Assembly: GCA_021737045.1 (NCBI GenBank)
Contig: JAIPES010000001.1
Span: forward strand, 1 to 64,000
DNA from: Desulfobacteraceae bacterium
Lineage (GTDB): Bacteria > Desulfobacterota > Desulfobacteria > Desulfobacterales > Desulfosalsimonadaceae
Reading direction: 5' to 3'
DNA length: 64,000 nt
Shown: piece after piece, positions 48,186-57,133 of the stretch
Layout: the number at the start of each line of letters is the position of its first letter
How positions within the stretch are numbered: the first letter of the stretch is position 1
The notes under the pieces: model-generated
Databases searched by the model: none
What the model was told of the DNA's origin: nothing
Seen by the model: the letters and a program-made list of their open reading frames with translations, nothing else
Program-made: the position numbers and the translations under genes

Positions 48186-51100
48186 TCATTGGGAAAACAA
48201 CTGCAATTGTATCTGCCTGGATTTTTTTGAAAAATTGCCTGAAGCCGGTTTTTTGAGATCCGCTGCGATTTCGGCTGTAAACGGTGAAGGTTTTTGCTGC
48301 CGGGTTTGACCGTAAATTTTCCGGGTCCGGGCCGAGCACAGAAACAGCTCGGACATGGCCCGGGTGATGCCCACGTAAAAAAGCCGGCGCTCCTCTTCAA
48401 TCTCTGTCGGTTTGCTGTCCGCCCCGTGATAGGGAATCAGCCCGTCTTCGCAGCCAGCCACAAAAACCACCGGAAACTCCAGGCCCTTGGCCGCGTGCAG
48501 GGTCAAAAGCGAGACCTTTTCACTGCCATCTTTGCAGAAATCGGCATCCGAGCAAAGGGCCAGCGTCTCTGTAAAACCACCGACATCTGCGCCAAAGGCC
48601 CCGGCCATCCGGCGCAGTTGCGCGATGGTTTCTTTTGTGCGCACGTCGGGTTCAGGCAAAAAGGGCCCGAGCCATTGGAAAATTTTTTCCAGTTTTTCGG
48701 GTGCCGGATCCTTTCGTGCGCTTGTTTTCAGGTCTGTCAACTGCTCAACAAAATGCCCCAGGCTTTTTGATGCCCCGGAACTCAGATTCTCCACCCCGCT
48801 CCGGTGGGCCTCTGCTATCAGGCCGTTGACCGAAAGCCCCCGTCTGCGGGCCCAAGCCTTGAGATCAGCCAGGTCTTTTTGGGGAAAGTCAGGGAAAAGC
48901 AGCGCCAGGACCCGGAGCAGGTCCCGGCTGGCCGCTGATCCCTCCAGGATCTTGAGGGCTGAAACCGGTTCTGCAATGCCTGCGGCCTCCCAGGCATGGG
49001 CCTTGCTGGCCAGCCGGCAGGGAATGCCGGCGTCCTGGAAAACCCCGGCAAAGACTTCGGCCTGGGCACGGGTGCGAAACAGAACGGCAAAATCGGCAAA
49101 TGAGTGTTGGCTCCCGTCTTTGGCAAACTGGTCCGCTTTGTCAAAATCATGGAAATCAAAGCCCATGCCGCCCACCATCTGCTCGATGGTTTTGCCCACT
49201 GCCACGGCTTCGCCCCGTTGATCCGCCGCCTGGATCAGATGAAGGTGAGGGGTGCCGGAAATGTCGGAAAAAACCGGTTGGCACTGCCGGTTGCCGCCTT
49301 TTTCGCCCAGGACCTGGCCGGCGGCAGAAAGAATGGTTTGCGTGGACCGGTAATTCTGTCGGAGGCAGATGCTTTGGGCACCTGGAAAATCATTTTCAAA
49401 ACATTGGAAATAGGCCGGATCCGATCCCCGGAATCCGTAAATGGACTGGTCCGGATCACCGATGACACAGATCTGTCCGTCTGCGGGGCAAAGTTGTCTG
49501 ACCAGCCGGTACTGGGCGTAATTGAGATCCTGGTATTCATCAATAAACACAAATGGCAGCCGCTCGCGCAGGGTTGCACACAGTGCCGGATCCGATTCCA
49601 GAAGCATGACGGTTTGGCAGATCAGGTCCTCGTAATCCCACAGGCGTTCGGCGTCCAGGATGTCCTGGTAGGCGCTGTAAATTCGGGAAAACACCGGGGC
49701 TGCGTCTCCGGCAATGGGTTCCAGGTCGTCATCCGGGCCAAGAATGCGCTGTTTTGCATTCGCCACCCGATCCATAAGGGTTTCAATCCGGTCGCTGATC
49801 TTTGTGCCCCTTGCCTTGACCCTGTCTGCGGCTTCGGCGAGCAGTGCACGCCGGTCCTGTTCATCGGCGATGCCGTGATTTGCCGTATTTTTGATTTCCC
49901 TGAGCAGGGAAAAACAAAAAGAATGAAAAGTCCGGGCTTCGGGCAAAACCGCATCCAGCCCCAGCAGGCCTGCTAAGCGCTGTTTCATCTGGTCTGCGGC
50001 CTTGTGGGTGAAGGTGACGGCCAGGATCTGTTCCGGGGCGGCGGCTTCGGTCTGCAGAAGCCAGGCGATCCGGCAGGTCAGGGTCCGGGTTTTGCCTGTT
50101 CCCGGTCCGGCCGATATGAGCAATGGGCCGCCGGCATGGGTTACGGCGCGGTACTGGTCCGGGTTCAGGCCGGAAAGAACCGGGTTTTCATGATTGTTTG
50201 CCAAAGGGGTTTGCGGGCCCGGGGTTTTTCCCGCGGGTTCGGGATCCGTGGCAGGGGTTTTGGTCTGTTTGGGTTTTGGCTTTTTTTTTACAGGTGCGGC
50301 CGGCAGGTCGAATAAAACCTGCTGGCCGGTTAAATGTTCGCGCTGCTCCGGGGTGAAAATGGTGACACTGCCGTACTGACCGTCAAATCCGGGTTGACGG
50401 TGGACCCGTCCCGCCCGCATGCGTTCCACGGCCTCGGCCAGAAGCCCGTTTCCGGAAGCCCGGATTTCTTCAACAGGCATGTCGTGAAGTACCCTTAATT
50501 CCGGGCCAAGGCGGCTGATGACCGTCTGCCAGGCGGAAATCACCTTTTTGCTCTTGGGCCCGACGCTGAGCAGTTCGGACAGGATTTCAGCCAGGGGAAT
50601 GAGACTGTAAAACGGATGGGTTTTTTGGGGTTTTTCGCCATCTTTTCGGCCGGCGAGCTGCTCGACCCGGTAGAGCACTCCCACGGTGACCGGGTTTCCG
50701 CATACCGGGCAGATACTGCTGTTTTCAATAGTTTGTCTGGGGTGCAGGTTGACCCCGCATTTGCGGTGGCCGTCCTGGTGGTATTTGCCTTCTTCCGGGA
50801 AAAATTCCAGGGTGCCCAGAAATTTTTCCGGGTCCCCGGTTTCAATGGCGCTGCGCATGGCATCATAACAGAGTTCGGTGTCAAACAGGTTGGCCTCCCG
50901 GCCCAGGTTGGCCGGTGAGTGGGCGTCGGAGTTGGACACCAGGGTGCGGTTGTCCAGATCCTTTATCCGCCAGTTCATGGGGGGGTCAGAGGACAGGCCG
51001 GTTTCCACGGCAAATATGTGGTCGGAAAGATCCTCGAAACATTCGGCCACCGAGTCAAACCCGGATTTGGACCCGAACAGGGAAAACCAGGGGGTCCAGA

Positions 51101-51593
51101 TATGAGCCGGGATCAGAAAACCCGATTCATGGGTTTCAAGCACGATTTCCAGCAGGCGTTTGGAATCCAGGCCCAGGATGGGCCGGCCGTCTGCCTTGAG
51201 GTTGCCGATCTGCGAAAGCCGGGCGTTGAATTTTTCCACATGGGACAGTTTGGGGAAAAACACCACATGGTGAAGTTTTCGCGTAACCCCGCCCTTTTTA
51301 TAAATGTTGCTGATCTCGGTGCTCAAAACAAAGCGCACCGGATAACCGCCGGCCACGGAAATCTGTTTTTCGCACTGCTGTTCCGGGTCGTCTTTGAGCT
51401 TGAACAGGCCCTGTTCGGCGGGCTCCAGGTATTGCCGGATTTCATCGAGCCATTGGGGATGGGTGTAATCCCCTGTGGCCACCAAGGTGATGCCCTTTTG
51501 CCGGGCGGCCATGTACAAATGGGGAAAATCCAGGTTTTTGGCCGTTGCCCTGGAAAAGCGGGAATGAATGTGCAGATCAGCGATATATTTCAT
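48186..51593 (-). CDS. EndoQ-like PHP-domain nuclease fused to UvrD/Rep-type superfamily 1 helicase
   Basis: N: MKYIADLHIHSRFSRATAKNLDFPHLYMAARQKGITLVATGDYTHPQW...VSNSDAHSPANLGREAN...KCGVNLHP...CPVCGNPVTVGVLYRVEQLAGR; C: LNPDQYRAVTHAGGPLLISAGPGTGKTRTLTCRIAWLL...FIDEYQDLNYAQYRLVRQL...GDPDQSIYGFRGSD...VSLLTLHAAKGLEFPVVFVAGCEDGLIPY. Confidence 0.93.
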   Translation of the reverse strand: MKYIADLHIHSRFSRATAKNLDFPHLYMAARQKGITLVATGDYTHPQWLDEIRQYLEPAEQGLFKLKDDPEQQCEKQISVAGGYPVRFVLSTEISNIYKKGGVTRKLHHVVFFPKLSHVEKFNARLSQIGNLKADGRPILGLDSKRLLEIVLETHESGFLIPAHIWTPWFSLFGSKSGFDSVAECFEDLSDHIFAVETGLSSDPPMNWRIKDLDNRTLVSNSDAHSPANLGREANLFDTELCYDAMRSAIETGDPEKFLGTLEFFPEEGKYHQDGHRKCGVNLHPRQTIENSSICPVCGNPVTVGVLYRVEQLAGRKDGEKPQKTHPFYSLIPLAEILSELLSVGPKSKKVISAWQTVISRLGPELRVLHDMPVEEIRASGNGLLAEAVERMRAGRVHRQPGFDGQYGSVTIFTPEQREHLTGQQVLFDLPAAPVKKKPKPKQTKTPATDPEPAGKTPGPQTPLANNHENPVLSGLNPDQYRAVTHAGGPLLISAGPGTGKTRTLTCRIAWLLQTEAAAPEQILAVTFTHKAADQMKQRLAGLLGLDAVLPEARTFHSFCFSLLREIKNTANHGIADEQDRRALLAEAADRVKARGTKISDRIETLMDRVANAKQRILGPDDDLEPIAGDAAPVFSRIYSAYQDILDAERLWDYEDLICQTVMLLESDPALCATLRERLPFVFIDEYQDLNYAQYRLVRQLCPADGQICVIGDPDQSIYGFRGSDPAYFQCFENDFPGAQSICLRQNYRSTQTILSAAGQVLGEKGGNRQCQPVFSDISGTPHLHLIQAADQRGEAVAVGKTIEQMVGGMGFDFHDFDKADQFAKDGSQHSFADFAVLFRTRAQAEVFAGVFQDAGIPCRLASKAHAWEAAGIAEPVSALKILEGSAASRDLLRVLALLFPDFPQKDLADLKAWARRRGLSVNGLIAEAHRSGVENLSSGASKSLGHFVEQLTDLKTSARKDPAPEKLEKIFQWLGPFLPEPDVRTKETIAQLRRMAGAFGADVGGFTETLALCSDADFCKDGSEKVSLLTLHAAKGLEFPVVFVAGCEDGLIPYHGADSKPTEIEEERRLFYVGITRAMSELFLCSARTRKIYGQTRQQKPSPFTAEIAADLKKPASGNFSKKSRQIQLQLFSQ

Positions 51594-51640
51594 GGCCTGA
51601 TTTTTTATCACACTGCCCGGAAGACTTCAAGGCAGGGTTG

Positions 51641-51685
51641 GCCGCAGGGCTTTCTTCCTGCAAAAACAGCGGACGCGGTAAAAAG
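51641..51685. repeat. half-copy of family 2 repeat abutting hairpin copy C
   Basis: gccgcagggctttcttcctgcaaaaacagcggacgcggtaaaaag = reverse complement of the 30322-30362 type sequence. Confidence 0.72.
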
Positions 51686-51693
51686 CTTTTTAC

Positions 51694-51796
51694 GGTTTTC
51701 GCATGAGCAGTCCCGGGTGGCAGCTTGCTCCCTGCTGACCGCTGGCGCGCTCAATGCGACTCGCAAGCTACCCCCGGTCCTGCTCATGGCCAGCCA
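51694..51796 (+). repeat. covarying-arm hairpin element, copy C
   Basis: arms 51702-51727 (catgagcagtcccgggtggcagcttg) / 51764-51788 (caagctacccccggtcctgctcatg); core CTCCCTGCTGACCGCTGGCGCGCTCAATGCGACTCG. Confidence 0.85.
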
Positions 51797-51901
51797 TCGT
51801 GTCAATTGCGGGTATCCGGGAAAAGTTCCCGGGGAAAATTTTCAGGGAGTTTTTGCAGATGGGTTAGATGTCATTAATTGACCTCACCGCGCTTGCAGAA
51901 A

Positions 51902-52003
51902 GTTGGCCATGGGGCTGGGCGGGCGGCGGTTTACGAGTCGCATTGAGCGCGCCAGCGGTCAGCAGAGAGAAAATCGCCGCCTGCCCAGCCCCATGCGAAA
52001 ACC
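51902..52003 (-). repeat. covarying-arm hairpin element, copy D (opposite orientation)
   Basis: arms 51908-51933 (catggggctgggcgggcggcggttta) / 51970-51995 (aaaatcgccgcctgcccagccccatg), mismatches mostly G-U compatible; core on minus strand CTCTCTGCTGACCGCTGGCGCGCTCAATGCGACTCG. Confidence 0.85.
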
Positions 52004-52168
52004 CCGCCAATCTTTCGATCGGGAAGAGAATTTCGGGCAGGCCCGGTGTAGAGGCTATGTGGTGGGGTTGCTCAATAAAGACAAACTCCGGCCTGAAAAA
52101 AGACTTGCCTGGAAAACCGGGGGCGGGTTATGAAGTGAACTTTGATACAAATCCCCCACTCAAATGAA

Positions 52169-52807
52169 ATGGATGAATTTATGCAGCTTTTGGCTTCCAC
52201 CCTTTCCGTGACCCGCTACCGGGTCCAGGGGAAACCGGCCGAGCCGGTGATGGACACGGTCCGAAACGGGCTCAAAGATCAGATGATCCGGGAGATCGAC
52301 AATGATCCGGCCCAGAAAAGCATCGGATGGACCGAATCGGCCCGGCCCTTTGCCCCGGATTTTGAGTCCGCCCAGTTCATGTTCGGCAATCATCTGGTGT
52401 TTTCCCTGCGCATGGACAAAAAATCGGTACCTGCAAAGATCGTTGCCAAGCATGTGAACATGGCCACAGCCAAACGCCTGGCCGATAACGGCCAGAGCCA
52501 TTTGTCAAAAAACGAAAAGCGCCAGATCAAGGACGAGGTCCTCCACCGGCTCTATACCCGGGTGCCGGCCACGCCCAATGTCTATGACCTGGCCTGGGAC
52601 ATGGAGGCCGGGGTTTTGTGGTTTTTCTCCAATTTGAAAGAGGCCAACGAGGAGCTGGAAACCCTGTTTTCAAAGTCGTTCCGGATTTCGCTGATCCGGA
52701 TGTTTCCCTATACAGAGGCTGATCTGGCCGCCGGGCTTTCAGATCATCAGCGCGATGCCTTAAAGCAGTCCGGACCCGCCCTGTTTTCCGGAGGTGGCCA
52801 TGCTTGA
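52169..52807 (+). CDS. RdgC-like recombination-associated protein
   Basis: SKNEKRQIKDEVLHRLYTRVPATPNVYDLAWDMEAGVLWFFSNLKEANEELETLFSKSFRISLIRMFPYTEADL resembles the RdgC core/C-terminus; start uncertain (52142 TTG or 52169 ATG). Confidence 0.65.
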   Translation: MDEFMQLLASTLSVTRYRVQGKPAEPVMDTVRNGLKDQMIREIDNDPAQKSIGWTESARPFAPDFESAQFMFGNHLVFSLRMDKKSVPAKIVAKHVNMATAKRLADNGQSHLSKNEKRQIKDEVLHRLYTRVPATPNVYDLAWDMEAGVLWFFSNLKEANEELETLFSKSFRISLIRMFPYTEADLAAGLSDHQRDALKQSGPALFSGGGHA

Positions 52808-53339
52808 TGTCTCTGTTGCCTATAACCGTTACAAGTTTCTGGGTCACGAGTTTCTGACCTGGCTGTGGTACATGATTGACACGGATTTTGAGGCCCTGCA
52901 GAAGGCGGATCCGGAAATGGACGCCCTTGCCATCGGCAACCGGATCGTGCTGGAAAACCACCGGCACAACCAGGATGAAACCATCACCATCCGGGGCGAC
53001 GGCGCGGGCCTGGAAGAAGGCGTCATGGCCCTGACCAAGGGGGCCAAGGTCACGGAAATGCATCTGATTTTCCGGGCCGGGGAACTGGAGTGGCGGTTTT
53101 CGGTCAAGGGCGAAAGCCTGAGCATCAGCAGCCTGAAAACCCCGCAGACGGCAAAGCTGGAATCTGCTGAGGATATTGAGGGTGCGGTGCTGGAGAAAAT
53201 TTATCTGGTGGAACGCGTGGTCAAACTGGTGGAGCAGTTGTATGCGCAGTTTGCAAAACAGCGGTTTGACCCGGACTGGGACAACAAAGTCGTGCACCGG
53301 ATCATGGCCTGGATACGGCAGGGTCCGGCAGCGGATTAG
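52794..53339 (+). CDS. conserved hypothetical protein, overlapping partner of the RdgC-like gene
   Basis: 181 aa ORF overlapping the preceding CDS by 14 nt; MAMLDVSVAYNRYKFLGHEFLTWLWYMIDTDFEALQ. Confidence 0.7.
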   Translation: MAMLDVSVAYNRYKFLGHEFLTWLWYMIDTDFEALQKADPEMDALAIGNRIVLENHRHNQDETITIRGDGAGLEEGVMALTKGAKVTEMHLIFRAGELEWRFSVKGESLSISSLKTPQTAKLESAEDIEGAVLEKIYLVERVVKLVEQLYAQFAKQRFDPDWDNKVVHRIMAWIRQGPAAD

Positions 53340-53373
53340 CATTGCGCCCGGATCCGGGGTGTTGAATCTTCTT

Positions 53374-53931
53374 TTAGAAGAACAGATCCGCAATCAGAAT
53401 CCGCGTGCCAATGGCTACGAGGATGATGCCGCCGGTCATTTCCATGCGCGGGCCGAATCTGCGGCCGAAAATACGGCCCAGGCGGATGCCGGCAAGGGAC
53501 ATGGCCGAAGTGATCACCCCGATCATGATGCTTGGATACCAGATGTCCACATTCATCATGGCAAGGGAAAAACCCACGGCCAGGGCATCAATGCTGGTGG
53601 CCACAGACAGCATCACCAGTGTCAGCCCCCGGGAGGGATCTTTTTTGATTTGCTCAGATGGGTTTTCAAGGCTGCCGCGGATCATGCGCAGGCCAACAAA
53701 CATCAGCAGGCCAAAGGCCACCCAGTGATCCACCGCAGATACCAGGTGGGCAATCCGGGACCCGGCATACCAGCCGAGTACCGGCATCATGAACTGGAAC
53801 AGGCCGAAATGAAAGGAAAGCCGGAATATGGCCCTGGGATGCAGTCTGCCGGCGGTGCCGGCGGCCACGGACACGGCAAAGGCGTCCATGGCCAGGGACA
53901 GGGCAATGAGTATGATTTCAGCGATATTCAT
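53374..53931 (-). CDS. mntP: manganese efflux pump MntP
   Basis: MNIAEIILIALSLAMDAFAVSVAAGTAGR...SVATSIDALAVGFSLAMMNVDIWYPSIMIGVITSAMSLAGIRLG. Confidence 0.9.
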   Translation of the reverse strand: MNIAEIILIALSLAMDAFAVSVAAGTAGRLHPRAIFRLSFHFGLFQFMMPVLGWYAGSRIAHLVSAVDHWVAFGLLMFVGLRMIRGSLENPSEQIKKDPSRGLTLVMLSVATSIDALAVGFSLAMMNVDIWYPSIMIGVITSAMSLAGIRLGRIFGRRFGPRMEMTGGIILVAIGTRILIADLFF

Positions 53932-54039
53932 CAGCGCGCAGGCCGGATTTCTATGATGCGTTGTTTGCCTGTGTGATTGTCTGCATTTGTGAGGTATCAA
54001 TATAAATTGGAAATATCAACCAGGAAAGGAGCAGGATGT

Positions 54040-55290
54040 ATGAAAGATGTGGTGATTGTATCTGCATGCCGAACCCCGATCGGCACCTTAGGCGGAACGC
54101 TCAAGAGCCTTACCGGTGCGCATCTGGCCTCGGTGACAATGAAGGAAGCCGTTGAGCGGGCGGGAATTTCGCCTGAAATCATTGATGATGTGCGTTACGG
54201 GTGCTGTATGGAGCCGGTGGACGCATTAAACGTCACCCGGGTGGCCTGGCTTCTGGCCGGCTTTCCCGATAGTGTACCCGCTGTAACCCTTAATCGCGTC
54301 TGCATTTCCGGCATGGAGGCGGTGCTCTCCGGTGCGGCCATGATCCAGGCGGAAATGGCGGATGTGATCCTGGCCGGCGGCGTGGAGCACATGTCCGGCG
54401 TGCCCTATGTGGTAGAAGAAGCCCGTTGGGGATGCCGGCTTCAGGATCAGACCTTCAAGGACGCGCTGATCCATGGGCTGCACTGCGGCTCCCATATTAT
54501 CCCGCACCCGGAAGACGGGCCGGTCAATGCAGATGAGCCGCCCCTTTCGTATTTCAAGGGCAAACCCTATATCATGGGCCACACTGCGGAGTTTATTGCC
54601 CAGCACATGGGCATTTCCCGGGAAGAAATGGACGATGTGGCCCTGCGGAGCCATAACAACGCCGAGCGGGCCAATCAGGACGGCTCCTTTACCGAAGAAA
54701 CCGTGCCCGTGTCCGTGCCCCGGCGCAAAAAAGATCCCCTGGTTTTTGCCCATGACGAGCATTTCCGGCCGGGCCTGACAATGGACGATCTTCAAAAACT
54801 GCCCCCGGCTTTCGTGCCCAAGACCGGCACGGTCACGGCCGGCAATTCCAGCGGAATCAATGACGGCTCTGCGGCCATGGTGATCATGAGCGCAGACAAA
54901 GCCAAAGAACTGGGCTTAACCCCGCTGGCAAAAATCCGGGCCACCGGAAAGGGCGCCTGTCATCCCTCGGTGATGGGGTTGTCTCCGGTCCCGGCCGTCA
55001 AGGACCTGGTGGCCAAAAGCGGCATTCAGACAGATGATTTCGAGTTGATTGAGGTGAATGAAGCCTTTGCTGCCCAGTACCTGGGCTGCGAAAAAGACCT
55101 GGGATTGAATCGGGAAATCACCAACGTCAACGGCTCGGGCATCGGGCTGGGTCATCCCGTGGGCGCCACCGGGGCCCGGATCATGGTCACCCTGATCCAT
55201 GCCCTTCGCAAACAGGGCAAAACCCTGGGGCTTGCCACCCTGTGCGGCGGCGGCGGGGTTTCCATGGCAACAGCGCTTGAGATTCTGTAA
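54040..55290 (+). CDS. thiolase / acetyl-CoA acetyltransferase family
   Basis: MKDVVIVSACRTPIGTLGGTLKSLTG...NRVCISGMEAVLSGAAMI...NSSGINDGSAAMVIMS...NVNGSGIGLGHPVGATGARIMVTLIHAL...LCGGGG. Confidence 0.95.
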   Translation: MKDVVIVSACRTPIGTLGGTLKSLTGAHLASVTMKEAVERAGISPEIIDDVRYGCCMEPVDALNVTRVAWLLAGFPDSVPAVTLNRVCISGMEAVLSGAAMIQAEMADVILAGGVEHMSGVPYVVEEARWGCRLQDQTFKDALIHGLHCGSHIIPHPEDGPVNADEPPLSYFKGKPYIMGHTAEFIAQHMGISREEMDDVALRSHNNAERANQDGSFTEETVPVSVPRRKKDPLVFAHDEHFRPGLTMDDLQKLPPAFVPKTGTVTAGNSSGINDGSAAMVIMSADKAKELGLTPLAKIRATGKGACHPSVMGLSPVPAVKDLVAKSGIQTDDFELIEVNEAFAAQYLGCEKDLGLNREITNVNGSGIGLGHPVGATGARIMVTLIHALRKQGKTLGLATLCGGGGVSMATALEIL

Positions 55291-55371
55291 CAGGCAAGGT
55301 TGGACAAAAGCGATGTAACGCATTTTCCGCAAAGGGGGGGGTTGTTTTTCCACCCCGCCTTTTTCGGATTC

Positions 55372-55830
55372 TTACGTGTATTCGGGCGACTGCTGCTGCG
55401 CGGAGTCGATCAGGTCTTTTACGACATTGAGCAGAGGCGGCTGCAGGTGCCGCCATTTGGGATGTATGGCCCGCCCCTGGTCCCAGACAAAATCCACGGC
55501 CACGTATTGCTCCGGGATTTCGTATTCGTTTCGCATGCCGTAGCGCACCGGGGGGTAATATTCCACATACAGCATCCGGTTGAAATCAATGGAGAAGTCC
55601 TGAATCACCCTGGTGGCAATATGGCCGGCACAGGACCGCACCGACATTTTGCTGTCGGCCACATCTGACACCACCACCACCTTGGGCCGCAACACCGTCA
55701 CTCGTTTTTCCATATCCGTCTGCCTGCGGTCAAAAATCCAAAGCCGGCATTTCCCGCTGGCCAGGCGCAGCTTGCCGCCCCAGCCCTCCCATTCGTAAAT
55801 GTCGTTGTAAATCAGCATACCTCTGGTCAT
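55372..55830 (-). CDS. conserved hypothetical protein
   Basis: 152 aa ORF, non-random composition: MLIYNDIYEWEGWGGKLRLASGKCRLWIFDRRQTDMEKRVTVLRPKVVVVSDV. Confidence 0.6.
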   Translation of the reverse strand: MTRGMLIYNDIYEWEGWGGKLRLASGKCRLWIFDRRQTDMEKRVTVLRPKVVVVSDVADSKMSVRSCAGHIATRVIQDFSIDFNRMLYVEYYPPVRYGMRNEYEIPEQYVAVDFVWDQGRAIHPKWRHLQPPLLNVVKDLIDSAQQQSPEYT

Positions 55831-55938
55831 TATCTCCTTGACAACAATGTGGTGATGCAGGCACTTACTATACGTTTCATCCAGGATGCTTTTCTGGAAA
55901 TCTTTTTATTTCTTAGAAAATAAGGATGCAAGTGCCGG

Positions 55939-57120
55939 ATGGCAAATGAATCACACAAACAAGCCCGGGGTGTCACCCGCCTGACGATTGACGGCAAAGA
56001 AATCGTGCTGGTGGGCACCGCCCATGTATCCCGGGAAAGCGCGGAACTGGCCGAATCGGTAATCCATGAGGAAAAGCCCGATACCGTGTGCGTGGAGCTT
56101 TGCGCCTCCCGGCACCAGTCCATCCGCAACAGCGCCCAGTGGCGGCAGATGGATATCATCAAGGTGGTCCGGGAAAAAAAGGCCTTTGTGCTTCTGGTCA
56201 ACATGATGCTCACCGCGTTTCAACGCCGCATCGGCAAAAAACTCGGGGTTCGGCCCGGCGAGGAAATGATCCGGGCCCTGGATGCGGCCGAGGCCGCCGG
56301 CGCCGGGGTCTGCCTGGCAGACCGGGATATCACGGTAACCCTTTCACGCACCTGGCGCAGCACGAGCTTCTGGAACAAAATCAAGCTGTTTTTTCAGCTT
56401 CTGATGTCCATGGGCGGCATTGATGATATTGACGAGCAGGCCATTGAAGAGATGAAGCAGGAAGACATCCTCCAGAGCCTGCTCTCGGAACTGGAAAAAT
56501 CCCATCCCTCCATCCGGCAGATCTTAATCGACGAACGGGACCGGTACCTGGCCCACAGGATACGGCATGCAGAAGGCCAAAAGATCGTGGCCGTGGTGGG
56601 TGCCGGGCATGTGCCGGGCATCAGCAAATATCTTTTTGACGACATCGATCCCGTCCCCCTGGAAAGGGTGCCGCCCCGGGGCAAAAGCCTGGTGGTGCTC
56701 AAATGGTTGCTTCCCCTGGCCATTTTATTGGCCATTCTGGTCGGTTTTTTTTTCGGCGGCGCCCAGACGGGCAAGTCCATGGTTTTCTGGTGGGTGGCGG
56801 CCAATGCGGTTTTTGCCGGTATCGGCACCGCAGCGGCGTTCGGACATCCTTTGACCATACTCTCTGCCATTGGTGCGGCTCCACTTACCTCATTGAATCC
56901 CATGATTGCTGCAGGCTGGGTGGCCGGTCTTGTGGAGGCGGGCTTGCGCAAGCCCAAGGTGGGGGACCTGGAGGATCTGTCCTCGGATATTTTGTCCATC
57001 CGGGGGTTCTGGCGCAACAAGGTCACCCGGATTCTTCTGGTTGTGGTGTTTGCCAATATTGGCAGCATGGTGGGCACTTTTGTGGCCCTGCCGCTGATGG
57101 CCCGGGTGCTCGGGGCCTGA
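55939..57120 (+). CDS. TraB/PrgY family protein
   Basis: LTIDGKEIVLVGTAHVSRESAELAESVIHEEKPDTVCVELCASRHQSI...VVGAGHVPGI; C-terminal TM domain. Confidence 0.9.
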   Translation: MANESHKQARGVTRLTIDGKEIVLVGTAHVSRESAELAESVIHEEKPDTVCVELCASRHQSIRNSAQWRQMDIIKVVREKKAFVLLVNMMLTAFQRRIGKKLGVRPGEEMIRALDAAEAAGAGVCLADRDITVTLSRTWRSTSFWNKIKLFFQLLMSMGGIDDIDEQAIEEMKQEDILQSLLSELEKSHPSIRQILIDERDRYLAHRIRHAEGQKIVAVVGAGHVPGISKYLFDDIDPVPLERVPPRGKSLVVLKWLLPLAILLAILVGFFFGGAQTGKSMVFWWVAANAVFAGIGTAAAFGHPLTILSAIGAAPLTSLNPMIAAGWVAGLVEAGLRKPKVGDLEDLSSDILSIRGFWRNKVTRILLVVVFANIGSMVGTFVALPLMARVLGA

Positions 57121-57133
57121 CAGGTCCGGCCCG

